Shown: positions 24,986-33,090, counted from the stretch's first letter. The stretch: DNA of 34,673 nucleotides from JACMJP01 sp046160675 (GCA_046160675.1 JBJXHH010000156.1:1-34673), one strand, 5' to 3'. Translations and numbers: made by a program. The notes: generated from the sequence alone by a model not told the origin.

Positions 24986-25026
24986 AATCAATTGAATTTT
25001 TATTGGTTTACCGATTTGAGATTAAA

Positions 25027-25054
25027 CAAAATTAAGGTATTTCATACGGAACAA
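25027..25054 (-). promoter_or_regulatory. Bacteroidota-type promoter of the DUF1573 pair
   Basis: Read leftward, TTG (25054-25052) is followed after 17 bases by TAATTTTG (25034-25027), fitting TTG-N(17-23)-TAnnTTTG. Transcription would start near 25020, about 35 bases before the ATG at 24985. Confidence 0.65.
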
Positions 25055-25184
25055 AAATTTTGTCGCAGCAAAACAGCAAACATTATGCCCTGCAGGTTCC
25101 TGCTAAGAAAATGCTTTTCTTCTGTCCCGATTTTAACTTTTTGGATCAACAGAGAGAGATGCACAGGCTAACTTTTATCTTCAA

Positions 25185-25192
25185 TACCTTTG
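25185..25192 (+). promoter_or_regulatory. -7 promoter element of the E1 gene
   Basis: TAccTTTG at 25185-25192 is identical to the rpsP -7 box. The predicted start near 25199 leaves a leader of only about 10 bases before the ATG at 25209. No TTG occurs at the normal spacing upstream. Confidence 0.5.
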
Positions 25193-25208
25193 CAACAATT
25201 GTAAAAAT

Positions 25209-27617
25209 ATGCCGCAAACCAATGTACACCCTTCAATCAGTTTTGAAGAATTTAAAAAAGAAACTCTTAATGACTTTCACCTTGCCTGCCTGAGCAGGGA
25301 AGCAAGTTTGCTTGGGAGGAAAGAAGTGCTTACAGGAAAGGCCAAGTTCGGCATATTCGGAGATGGGAAAGAAGTGGCTCAGCTTGCCATGGCAAGGGTT
25401 TTCAGGGAAGGAGATTTCCGGTCGGGATATTACAGGGACCAGACTTTTATGTTCGCATCTGGCATGAGTAACCTTGATGAATTTTTCGCACAACTCTATG
25501 CAATTCCTGATGTTAATGAAGATCCCGCCTCAGCCGGAAGGCAGATGAACGGGCATTTTGCCACTCGCAGCTTAGATGAAAAGGGCAATTGGAAAGAGTT
25601 GAAAAACATGAAGAACTGTTCAGCAGATACTTCACCAACAGCAAGCCAGATGGCGAGGGCAGTCGGACTGGCACTGGCTTCCAAAGTGTACAGAGAAAAT
25701 GAACTCCTGCAAAACACCCCGTTTTCACATGCAGGCAATGAAGTAACCTTCGTAACTATAGGTGACTCCAGTACTTCAGAGGGGTTATTTTGGGAAGCCC
25801 TGAATGCCGCCGGGGTGATGAAAATACCCATGGCCGTGTTTGTGTGGGATGATGGCTACGGGATTTCCGTTCCTCAAAAATACCAGACAACGAAAGAGAA
25901 TATCTCAGAGATAACTGCTGGATTTCAGTTAGATGATGAGGGTAGGGGGATCCGCATCTATGAAGTGAAAGGCTGGGATTATCCATCTCTCATGCAAACC
26001 TTTGAAGAAGGCATAAAGCTTTGTCGTGAAGAACATATACCCGTTCTGTTTCATGTAAAGGAGATCACTCAGCCACAGGGACATTCTACCTCAGGCTCTC
26101 ATGAACGTTACAAAAACAAAGAAAGGCTTGAATGGGAAGAGAAAATGGATTGTATAAAAAAAATGCAGGAATGGCTTGTAAGTAACTCTATCGCAACAAA
26201 TGAAGAGTTAGAAAAAATTCAGGAAGAAGCCAAACTGGAAGCAAGGGCTGTTCAAAAAACCGCCTGGGCGAAATACCTTTCGTCTATTAAAGCCGACATA
26301 GATGTAGCTTTTAGTCTACTGGATGACCTTGCCGCTGTAACGGAACACAACTCTGAAGTACGCAACATCAAGGAAAAATTGCAAAAAACACTTGACCCTT
26401 CCCGTAGGGATGTTATGAAGGCCCTGAAATCTGCCCTGTACGTAACTGCCGGAGAAGTAACGCAGGAAAGAGATAACATAATTAGCTGGTTGAAAGAATA
26501 TGAAACCATTAACTTCAACAGGTATAATTCTCACCTGCACAGCCACTCAGAACTGGCAACACATAACATCAAACAAGTGCCTGCTCAATATGCAGATGAT
26601 GCACCGCTGATGAACGGATTTGAGATCCTGAATAGATGTTTTGATGCACATTTTGAGAAAAACCCTTACTTGTTCGCTTTCGGGGAAGACCTTGGGAAGA
26701 TTGGTGATGTGAACCAGGGGTTTGCCGGCTTGCAGGATAAGTATGGGGAGAAAAGGATATTTGACACGGGCATCCGAGAGGCGACAATCATTGGGCAGGG
26801 GATAGGCATGTCGATGAGGGGTTTGAGGCCTATAGCTGAAATACAATACCTTGATTATCTCATCTACGGGCTTCAGCCTATGACAGATGATCTTGCTACC
26901 CTTCAATACAGAACCAGGGGTGGTCAAAAAGCCCCCATGATCATCCGCACAAGGGGGCACAGGCTGGAAGGCATCTGGCATACGGGTTCGCCTATGAGCA
27001 TGATCATCAATTCCTGCAGGGGCATTTATGTATGTGTTCCGAGAAACATGGTGCAGGCAGCGGGATTTTATAATTTACTTTTGAAAAGTGATGAACCGGG
27101 TTTGATCATCGAGTGCCTGAACGGCTATCGCCTGAAAGAAAAACTTCCTTCTAATATTTCTGACTTCACAGTGCCGCTTGGTGTTCCTGAAATTTTGCAG
27201 GAGGGGGAAGATATTACTGTAGTGAGCTACGGTTCAAATCTACGGGTAGTAAAGGAAGCTATTGAAATGCTGGAGGAAAAAAATATTTCTGTTGAGTTGA
27301 TAGATGCACAAACGCTTCTTCCGTTTGATACAACGGGGGTTATCGGTGAAAGCATTAAGAAAACCAACCGCATTGTGTTTATTGATGAAGATGTGCCGGG
27401 CGGGGCAACAGCTTATATGATGCAACAGGTGTTCACGGATACTTCATTATTCAAACATCTTGATTCCCTGCCGCAGTGCATCAGCGCAAAGGCACACCGC
27501 AGTGCTTATGCCAGCGACGGCGACTACTTCAGCAAACCGAACGCAGAAGAGATCTATGAAACCATCTACAACATGATGCATGAAGTAAGCCCGGGTAGCT
27601 GGCCGGGGTTGGGGTGA
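25209..27617 (+). CDS. 2-oxoacid dehydrogenase E1, fused alpha and beta subunits
   Basis: 802 residues combining the normally separate E1 alpha (about 1-400) and E1 beta (about 470-800). The alpha half has D-Q-T-F-M-F-A-S-G and R-Q-M-N-G-H-F-A-T-R, and the thiamine-diphosphate/Mg site G-D-S-S-T-S-E-G (185-192) with D-D-G-Y-G-I-S (from 214), where the usual Asn-Asn is Asp-Asp. The beta half has F-G-E-D-L, F-D-T-G-I-R-E-A-T-I-I-G-Q-G-I-G (ThDP glutamate), A-E-I-Q-Y-L-D-Y, R-T-R-G-H-R-L-E-G-I-W-H-T-G-S-P and G-S-N-L-R-V-V. It decarboxylates a 2-oxo acid and transfers the acyl group to a lipoyl E2; branched-chain 2-oxoacids are the likely substrate in Bacteroidota, pyruvate the alternative. No E2 or E3 gene is adjacent. 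ORFs on the opposite strand are shadows. Confidence 0.93.
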   Translation: MPQTNVHPSISFEEFKKETLNDFHLACLSREASLLGRKEVLTGKAKFGIFGDGKEVAQLAMARVFREGDFRSGYYRDQTFMFASGMSNLDEFFAQLYAIPDVNEDPASAGRQMNGHFATRSLDEKGNWKELKNMKNCSADTSPTASQMARAVGLALASKVYRENELLQNTPFSHAGNEVTFVTIGDSSTSEGLFWEALNAAGVMKIPMAVFVWDDGYGISVPQKYQTTKENISEITAGFQLDDEGRGIRIYEVKGWDYPSLMQTFEEGIKLCREEHIPVLFHVKEITQPQGHSTSGSHERYKNKERLEWEEKMDCIKKMQEWLVSNSIATNEELEKIQEEAKLEARAVQKTAWAKYLSSIKADIDVAFSLLDDLAAVTEHNSEVRNIKEKLQKTLDPSRRDVMKALKSALYVTAGEVTQERDNIISWLKEYETINFNRYNSHLHSHSELATHNIKQVPAQYADDAPLMNGFEILNRCFDAHFEKNPYLFAFGEDLGKIGDVNQGFAGLQDKYGEKRIFDTGIREATIIGQGIGMSMRGLRPIAEIQYLDYLIYGLQPMTDDLATLQYRTRGGQKAPMIIRTRGHRLEGIWHTGSPMSMIINSCRGIYVCVPRNMVQAAGFYNLLLKSDEPGLIIECLNGYRLKEKLPSNISDFTVPLGVPEILQEGEDITVVSYGSNLRVVKEAIEMLEEKNISVELIDAQTLLPFDTTGVIGESIKKTNRIVFIDEDVPGGATAYMMQQVFTDTSLFKHLDSLPQCISAKAHRSAYASDGDYFSKPNAEEIYETIYNMMHEVSPGSWPGLG

Positions 27618-27663
27618 GAGAGATTTGTTTGTTGGATGAAAGGCTGACAAAGGCGGAAGTAAT

Positions 27664-29142
27664 TCACTCTTTCACAAAACTTCTGCTGAATACAGCATTT
27701 TCTTTTTGTTTTATGCATAGTGCATAAATACCGCAAGGCAATGTTTCAATACTTATTTCTTGAACTGGAGAATTTAGCAGCACCTCTTTTACTTTTGCTC
27801 CTGCGGTGTTATATATTTCTGCTTTAGTGTATGCATAACTTGTTAAATGTGATGTAATATTTATAAATGTCTTTGCAGGGTTGGGATAAATTGAAAATGT
27901 ATTGTTGTTTTCAATAGAATATGTTGCAGTAAGTGTATCACAACCGCTTCCTGTTAATGCGCCCAAACTGTAATTGGGAAAATTGGGGAGACCTAAAATA
28001 GTTCTTCTTCCATCAAGGGATATTGAATTTGTATCAACGTCACATGCAATTTCTACATTTGGAGATTTGATCACACTTAGGTTTGTTGTGAATTCAGAGA
28101 AATCATCGCTTGGTAATATTGTTGGACCTACTGCAATATAAATCTTTCCATCGGGGCCTAATTGAAGTTGGCCAAATGAATACTTAGGATAAAGCATATA
28201 ATATTCTACAATTAATTCATATATGAGTTTTTTGGTTTCCGGGAAAGGATCATTGCAATTAAAGCAATATTGAAATAATATTGAATAATTGTCATATACA
28301 ATTGATGTTACAAAGAGCTTGTTACCATCTGAACTAAATGCACAGCCGTATAAATTATCTTCAGCAATTTCTTCTATGGGTATAAAATACATCTCTTCTA
28401 ATCCTCCTGTACATCTGTCAAAATAAAATATTTCAAGCCCATTCTTATCAGCATAAGCTAATCTTTCACCGTTAGGTGAAAATACCATTTGTCCTAAATG
28501 ATTTCCTTCTCTTTTAATACCCGCTTCTTGTGATGAAACCTGAATTGTATCTGGAGATAATAATATCTTATAAAAAAGAGCTGATGAATCAGGGTCATTC
28601 AGTTGCTCATGAACCAAAACCCACCAATCTCTTCCGTTTGCATGTTTTACTGCATGCATTTGTTCTGTGAGATCATTACTAATGAGCACTTCGTTTTTAA
28701 TTACAACATCCCCATATTCGCTGTCAAGACTTATATCAATTATATTGTAGGAAAACCCAGCTTCCGATAATATAGCAATCACATATTCATTTTCATATCC
28801 GGGCCTTTGTAAGATAATTACACCTTGTGAAACACTGGATGCAAAATCCCAATATTTGTCAATATCAAGACAGCATCCATTGGGCATCACTTCATTATTC
28901 CTGTTCCATACATATTTACCGTCTGTATAGAATAATAGATTGCCATCATGGTCTGAGATACTTGCGCTTGCTTCCTGTATTGGCAACAAATTGGGGGCCT
29001 CTATTTGATTCGCAGTTATAGTGCTACCGACAAAATTCATCATCAGCGAATCACCAAAAAACCAATTGTTGATCTGGTTTTGTGCCTGTATACTAATAAC
29101 TATATTTACTAAAAAACAAAACTGAAACAAACGCATTTTCAT
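27664..29142 (-). CDS. Secreted T9SS cargo protein with WD40/propeller-like repeats
   Basis: 492 residues. A signal peptide (M-K-M-R-L-F-Q-F-C-F-L-V-N-I-V-I-S-I-Q-A-Q) precedes N-W-F-F-G-D-S-L-M-M-N-F. Then come S-A-S-I-S-D-H-D-G-N-L-L-F-Y-T-D-G and V-W-N-R-N-N-E-V-M-P-N-G, a well-recurring opening in Bacteroidota secreted proteins. The middle shows beta-propeller-like strands (F-S-P-N-G-E-R-L-A-Y-A, F-S-S-D-G-N-K-L-F-V-T-S, G-P-D-G-K-I-Y-I-A). The C-terminus is a type A sorting domain: F-S-I-Y-P-N-P-A-K-T-F, E-I-Y-N-T-A-G and a terminal S-R-S-F-V-K-E. No enzyme motif was seen. It starts 5 bases after the stop of the interrupted beta-helix gene and is probably co-transcribed with it. Confidence 0.87.
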   Translation of the reverse strand: MKMRLFQFCFLVNIVISIQAQNQINNWFFGDSLMMNFVGSTITANQIEAPNLLPIQEASASISDHDGNLLFYTDGKYVWNRNNEVMPNGCCLDIDKYWDFASSVSQGVIILQRPGYENEYVIAILSEAGFSYNIIDISLDSEYGDVVIKNEVLISNDLTEQMHAVKHANGRDWWVLVHEQLNDPDSSALFYKILLSPDTIQVSSQEAGIKREGNHLGQMVFSPNGERLAYADKNGLEIFYFDRCTGGLEEMYFIPIEEIAEDNLYGCAFSSDGNKLFVTSIVYDNYSILFQYCFNCNDPFPETKKLIYELIVEYYMLYPKYSFGQLQLGPDGKIYIAVGPTILPSDDFSEFTTNLSVIKSPNVEIACDVDTNSISLDGRRTILGLPNFPNYSLGALTGSGCDTLTATYSIENNNTFSIYPNPAKTFINITSHLTSYAYTKAEIYNTAGAKVKEVLLNSPVQEISIETLPCGIYALCIKQKENAVFSRSFVKE

Positions 29143-29147
29143 TTTTA

Positions 29148-30878
29148 TTATAATTTTATGATCTTGGTACGCTTGATTTCGCCATTTACATTCTCCGCTA
29201 TGAATATATAAATACCCGGTTTATGTGCCGAGATGTCAACGTTATATATAGAATCTGGGCTTAGAGTTATTTGATGAGCATAAAGGACTGTGCCTGTTAA
29301 ATCTGTGATAGTCATCATCCCATCTTTATAGCTTGAGGGTAACTCAACTATAAATTTCCCGCTATTCGGATTGGGATGTACAGAAAATGGATTAAGATTT
29401 ATTTTTAATTCTTCGTCCCCTGCAATTTCAGGTGCTGGAAAAGTAATAATGGTATCAAGTAATGACCTTGCGATATAAACTGCTTTACCGGCATCGTTAT
29501 TTTTTTGTACGGCAATGTCAAGTAGAGTAATCTTGTTCTCATCGCCAACAATAATTTTACCTGAACTGTCAATTGATTGCATGTAAATATTTAATACTGT
29601 ACTCATGTTTTCCTCAAAAATATTAATGGGAATAATTTCACTGAGTAAGCTTCCGGCGCCTTCAAATGCCTCTGAACGAATGAGCGAACACACATCCCTG
29701 TAATTTTGCAGATTTGTTTCTGCTATGAGTGATTGCAGATGTTCTGTAGTGCTATCAGGTTCTATTACAAGTGAATCGTTTTCTAGGTGATGAAGACCGG
29801 CATCAAGCAGAAGATATAAATCATTTATTGTCGCTCCCGCATCCAATTTTGCTGAAAGGTTTGCATAATACATGGCGAAATAACCTTCTAGATCAAGATC
29901 ATCAGTGATTTTTGTAATATTATAATTTTGTGCATTCAGGGTAATGTCAGGTTTTTTTACATATCCATTTAACCTGGGTAATTCATCATATTCACCTTCA
30001 TCGCAAATATCCGAACCAGTAGGACCAGCGGTTGATAAAACAGGGCTAAGTGCGACTCCCCCTGTAAGAATTACGTTTAAACCAGTTCCACCAGCCTCGT
30101 CCATATCATAGATACTTGCCACATCCCTATATCTCCATGTCATGCTACCACCATCAGTTCCGCCGGTCATGACTGTTCTATTTGCCCATGTAGATGCACT
30201 GCCTGTGCTTGGCGTCCACTTATTATCACTTGGGTAATATGGAGAGGTAAAGTTGCCTTGAATAGGGCCTATATTGCTATCATTTACATCATTAAATGCG
30301 ACACCGTAAGTGCAGTTATTAATGCGATTACAAACAATATTTCCGTTTGGTGAATCCTGGTCGCAATAAATTCCATATCCACAAGATGTAATGTAATTGT
30401 CAAAGTAACACCTGAAACCCTCGCATTCTTCAATGTGAATGCCATGTGTTTTACTAGAAGCACTTCCATGGCCGTTCATCGTATTTGCGCCTATTTTTGC
30501 GAAATAACAATTCTCAATTTGTATACCGGAAGCATCTCCGGTACTACCACTAGGGTATTTAAAGTCAATATCATTATATGATATATTTAAATAATCATCC
30601 ACACCTCTTACAAAAATGCCCTTTTGAACACCTGAAATTGTGTTTGATAAAATATCTACAGTATTTGTGCCTCCTAAATAAGGCTCAACCCATATACCTA
30701 TTCTCTCATAAGTATTAGGAAGCGTCATTGAATTATTAATTTCATTACCTCTTATTGCCAGAAAAGTATTTGTATTATAAAGAGAAATAATTCCATGTAA
30801 ATCTGCATTGTTAATAATATTGTCTATTATATAATTTGTTGATCCATCCGAATAGTATGAATTTATTGCAGAATTCAT
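29148..30878 (-). CDS. C-terminal part of an interrupted secreted beta-helix T9SS protein
   Basis: 576 residues from the first ATG, but the frame continues open upstream for 18 codons to an in-frame TGA at 30935-30933, beyond which the N-terminal part (30933-31835) runs in the same frame. This piece holds right-handed parallel beta-helix repeats (about residues 10-200, recurring N-x-I/F-x-x-N and G-I-x-I-x-x-C motifs), a linker with short helical segments, and a type A sorting domain (F-S-V-H-P-N-P-N-S-G-K-F, I-T-D-L-T-G, terminal R-T-K-I-I-K-L). It has no signal peptide of its own, so on its own it could not reach the T9SS. It is therefore best read as the second half of one gene. Confidence 0.8.
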   Translation of the reverse strand: MNSAINSYYSDGSTNYIIDNIINNADLHGIISLYNTNTFLAIRGNEINNSMTLPNTYERIGIWVEPYLGGTNTVDILSNTISGVQKGIFVRGVDDYLNISYNDIDFKYPSGSTGDASGIQIENCYFAKIGANTMNGHGSASSKTHGIHIEECEGFRCYFDNYITSCGYGIYCDQDSPNGNIVCNRINNCTYGVAFNDVNDSNIGPIQGNFTSPYYPSDNKWTPSTGSASTWANRTVMTGGTDGGSMTWRYRDVASIYDMDEAGGTGLNVILTGGVALSPVLSTAGPTGSDICDEGEYDELPRLNGYVKKPDITLNAQNYNITKITDDLDLEGYFAMYYANLSAKLDAGATINDLYLLLDAGLHHLENDSLVIEPDSTTEHLQSLIAETNLQNYRDVCSLIRSEAFEGAGSLLSEIIPINIFEENMSTVLNIYMQSIDSSGKIIVGDENKITLLDIAVQKNNDAGKAVYIARSLLDTIITFPAPEIAGDEELKINLNPFSVHPNPNSGKFIVELPSSYKDGMMTITDLTGTVLYAHQITLSPDSIYNVDISAHKPGIYIFIAENVNGEIKRTKIIKL

Positions 30879-30932
30879 GTCAGATGTATTTCCTGATGCA
30901 ATCCCGTTGAATTCATTTTGAACTATTAGGCT

Positions 30933-30935
30933 TCA
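30933..30935 (-). pseudogene. In-frame TGA interrupting the beta-helix T9SS gene (29148-31835)
   Basis: The stop codon at 30935-30933 separates two segments in the same frame: 30932 to 30878 is exactly 18 sense codons. The left piece has the signal peptide and no sorting domain; the right piece has the sorting domain and no signal peptide. TGA is a real stop elsewhere in this window (for example thyA), so recoding is unlikely. A point mutation, or a base-call error, is the simplest reading. Confidence 0.75.
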
Positions 30936-31835
30936 GTATATCACGAGAACTATACTCCATGTGTTTGATTTAAAGGAATTATAGATACCTGATTCGTCAG
31001 AACTACCTATCTGGACAAAAGATTGTACGTCTAAATCCTCGCCAATACCATAAATTGCTTCATCCAAGCCCTCAAAATAATTGTTTGTAATTGTTGCATC
31101 TACATTAAACATTGCAATTCCTCTTTCATAGCTCGAAAATGTATTATAGCCAGATGTAGGAGAAAATAAGGAGCCATTACCAATATTTATTGAGCCTCCA
31201 TCATAAACATTCTCAATCCATATACCGGCATATGCAACACCCGATAACGGGTCTGGGGCACAAAATCTCGTATCTTCAATACTACCTGGATGAAGGCCTC
31301 CGGAATATGCATTTACCTTTACTCCATATGTGTTGTTACAGAAAATAGAATTATTATTTACGGTAAAATTCCCAGGATCAGGATCATTAAATATTTCCAA
31401 CCCAATTACAGCATTCGAAATAATACAATGATTGCTTACTACTGCACCTCCGGAAAGTACTTGTATGCCTTGCCATGGGTCATCACCTGATTTAGCATTC
31501 AAGTAACTACCTCCCTGAATTGTCAACGTTACTCCATCATTTACAATAATCTTTTTTCCTTCTTTAATTGCAATATCCGTATTATTAATTGTAAAATCAA
31601 CATCAATTACAAAGTCATATTGTAATAATACTGTTGTTCCGGACCAATCATCTCCTGCTACATCAAAATCATCAGCAGTTTGAGATATTGTTGGATTTAT
31701 AACGTATGAAGCATACGAAAACGGCTCACAACTGCATTGAGAATAGCTTTTAAAAACAATTAAATTATAAAAAAAAAATGCCAGTAAAAAGCAAACTGTC
31801 TTGGGTAGGGGGTTGTTGAAAGAAATTTTTTTCAT
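30933..31835 (-). CDS. N-terminal part of an interrupted secreted beta-helix T9SS protein
   Basis: 300 residues from the ATG at 31835, the start of a signal peptide (M-K-K-I-S-F-N-N ... F-F-F-Y-N-L-I-V-F-K-S-Y-S-Q). A longer frame to 31958 is rejected because it would be encoded across the terminator hairpin at 31917-31950. After residue 60 come parallel beta-helix-like rungs (I-I-V-N-D-G-V-T-L-T-I-Q-G-G-S, W-Q-G-I-Q-V-L-S-G-G, N-S-I-F-C-N-N-T-Y-G-V-K-V). It ends abruptly at TGA (30935-30933) after N-T-W-S-I-V-L-V-I-Y, in mid-rung. The same frame continues as S-L-I-V-Q-N-E-F-N-G-I-A-S-G-N, a natural continuation of the helix. The whole gene would give about 895 residues. Confidence 0.8.
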   Translation of the reverse strand: MKKISFNNPLPKTVCFLLAFFFYNLIVFKSYSQCSCEPFSYASYVINPTISQTADDFDVAGDDWSGTTVLLQYDFVIDVDFTINNTDIAIKEGKKIIVNDGVTLTIQGGSYLNAKSGDDPWQGIQVLSGGAVVSNHCIISNAVIGLEIFNDPDPGNFTVNNNSIFCNNTYGVKVNAYSGGLHPGSIEDTRFCAPDPLSGVAYAGIWIENVYDGGSINIGNGSLFSPTSGYNTFSSYERGIAMFNVDATITNNYFEGLDEAIYGIGEDLDVQSFVQIGSSDESGIYNSFKSNTWSIVLVIY

Positions 31836-31916
31836 AACCGTAGGTTTAAAAAAAATGAAAGTTACAATATTACTAACATAAATCGTTGTGATGTAATAAT
31901 TCCATCCCCCCCAAAC

Positions 31917-31950
31917 AAAAACCCCCTCTGCACTTTCGCACAAAGAGGGT
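31917..31950 (-). terminator. Intrinsic terminator after the carboxypeptidase-regulatory-like gene
   Basis: Read leftward, ACCCTCT...AGAGGGGGT forms a stem of at least six GC-rich pairs (31949-31944 with 31929-31924) around a loop of about 14 bases, followed by TTTTT (31921-31917). It lies 40 bases past the stop at 31990 and supports starting the next gene downstream of it, at 31835. Confidence 0.7.
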
Positions 31951-31989
31951 TTATTCATCTAAAATAGCCCTTATGGCAAGGCTAATAAC

Positions 31990-32346
31990 TTACACCGGTA
32001 CCAGTTGAGCATTTATCACCATGGCGTTTCCTTCCACTATGGTGATGGGTTTATCCTGCGTTACATAACCCGGTGCTGATATGCGCAGCACTGCATTGCC
32101 AATGAATGTGGTGCTCATATCAAAATCACCATTTGCATCCGTTTCAGTTTCCGCATCGCTTTGCACTAACAAAACGCTTGCTCCTGCAAGCACAGCATTG
32201 TTAACGCCCGTTATTTTTCCGCTTAGTTCAGTGGGCCCGCCGATAGTAATATACACTACGCCCCATTCCCTTGCATTATCCCTGCGGCTTTCGTCAGGCT
32301 CCTCGTTATAAAAAGTATCCACCTCATCCCACACTTTCTTTATCAC
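31990..32346 (-). CDS. C-terminal part (carboxypeptidase regulatory-like domain) of a gene split by a frame change
   Basis: 118 residues if started at the GTG at 32346, which overlaps the stop of the upstream frame (GTGA, 32346-32343). The first ~30 residues (V-W-D-E-V-D-T-F-Y-N-E-E-P-D-E-S-R-R-D-N-A-R-E-W-G) are a long helix ending in W-G-V-V-Y-I. The remainder is a beta-sandwich of the CarboxypepD_reg-like type (L-S-G-K-I-T-G-V-N-N-A-V-L-A-G-A-S-V, T-D-A-N-G-D-F-D-M, L-R-I-S-A-P-G-Y). Upstream of the GTG the same frame reads F-F-E-E-A-D-K, joining smoothly to the helix at the end of the other frame, so I regard this as the second half of one ~310-residue protein. No signal peptide is visible in either half. 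Confidence 0.7.
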   Translation of the reverse strand: MIKKVWDEVDTFYNEEPDESRRDNAREWGVVYITIGGPTELSGKITGVNNAVLAGASVLLVQSDAETETDANGDFDMSTTFIGNAVLRISAPGYVTQDKPITIVEGNAMVINAQLVPV

Positions 32347-32921
32347 CTTATCAGCTTCCTCAAAAAATCATCCAGTGCCTCCTGTTTTGCATCCAGCGCA
32401 TCTTTCAGGTTACTTTGCGCTATACGCAGGTTTTCTGCTGCGTTGCGTTTTGTGCCCACTTCCACGGCAGTTGGATTTTCCATCGCCGCCCCGCCAGCTG
32501 CAAGGCGCAGCAAGTTGCCATCCACTATATCTTTTGCCACTTGCATAATTTCTTCTTCTGTACCCATTACCGGAACGGCGTTGCTGTTTACATCCAGGTT
32601 ATAAAAAGCACGGTGCCCTGCCGGGTATTTTCCCCTTGCCACACCAAGGTTAAACACCTGTATGAAATGCGAAGCGAACATTTTTACATCATCAACAGCG
32701 CTGGTTTTTCCGGGCGTATGTGTATAGAGATTGGCTGCTGCGGTGGCAAGTTCAGTATAAGCCACGGCATAATTCCCCTGTATATTATCCAGCCTGTCAG
32801 TAGTTAGTTGGGTGAGGAAATTTCCGTTTGCTCCCGGGTTGTTCTTTTTTGTTCTTGCCGCAGAAAGTGCAGTAAGCCGCCCGAACTTGGTGCGGGGAAG
32901 GCTTCGGCTTATGGTACTCAT
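32343..32921 (-). CDS. N-terminal part of a gene split by a frame change; helical protein of unknown function
   Basis: 192 residues in its own frame, M-S-T-I-S-R-S-L-P-R-T-K-F-G-R-L at the start, then a largely alpha-helical protein rich in Ala, Asn and Asp, with no signal peptide or membrane span. I recognise no characterised family. It ends A-K-Q-E-A-L-D-D-F followed by L-R-K-L-I-R and stop in this frame. A shift of -1 at the T_TTT_TTG site (32367-32361) would instead give D-D-F-F-E-E-A-D-K-V-I-K-K-V-W-D-E-V and join the carboxypeptidase-regulatory-like part, making about 310 residues. The basic tail L-R-K-L-I-R looks like out-of-frame sequence. Confidence 0.7.
   Translation of the reverse strand: MSTISRSLPRTKFGRLTALSAARTKKNNPGANGNFLTQLTTDRLDNIQGNYAVAYTELATAAANLYTHTPGKTSAVDDVKMFASHFIQVFNLGVARGKYPAGHRAFYNLDVNSNAVPVMGTEEEIMQVAKDIVDGNLLRLAAGGAAMENPTAVEVGTKRNAAENLRIAQSNLKDALDAKQEALDDFLRKLIR
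32361..32383 (-). other. Candidate -1 frameshift site: T_TTT_TTG heptamer with AGGAGG 10 nt upstream
   Basis: On the minus strand the zero frame reads GAT TTT TTG, giving a canonical X_XXY_YYZ slippery heptamer at 32367-32361. AGGAGG lies at 32383-32378, separated by exactly 10 bases. The E. coli dnaX frameshift signal has AGGGAG 10 nt before A_AAA_AAG. A simple loss of one T from a T7 run would look the same at the level of the reading frame. No strong hairpin was seen just downstream. Confidence 0.45.
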
Positions 32922-33090
32922 ATTGTTGCTTTTTTATTGAAAAAATTTTTATGTTATGACTATATGATACGAGGGAAAAACGCAAAAATGTTTCTGAAAA
33001 TTATAAGTAGATTGTCATTTTTTTTTGAGAAAAAGAGGAAAGAGGGGCGTTGTCCCGGTGAAAAGATATAAGTGATTGAAAATCAAGTTT

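Noticed and set aside
25496..26981. Several long minus-strand frames opposite the E1 gene
   Set aside because: They lie wholly within a well-conserved fused E1 coding region on the other strand and show no motifs.
30933..30935. TGA recoded as tryptophan or selenocysteine
   Set aside because: TGA ends several normal genes here (thyA, the cyclodeaminase gene), TGG is used for Trp, and no selenocysteine insertion hairpin was seen. A mutation or error is simpler.
31836..31958. 41-residue N-terminal extension of the beta-helix protein
   Set aside because: It would be encoded across an intrinsic terminator and places hydrophilic sequence before a clear signal peptide starting at 31835.
32271..32807. 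178-residue frame on the plus strand, antisense to the split gene
   Set aside because: Cys/His/Phe-rich composition without domain features; it is the complement of a genuine coding frame.
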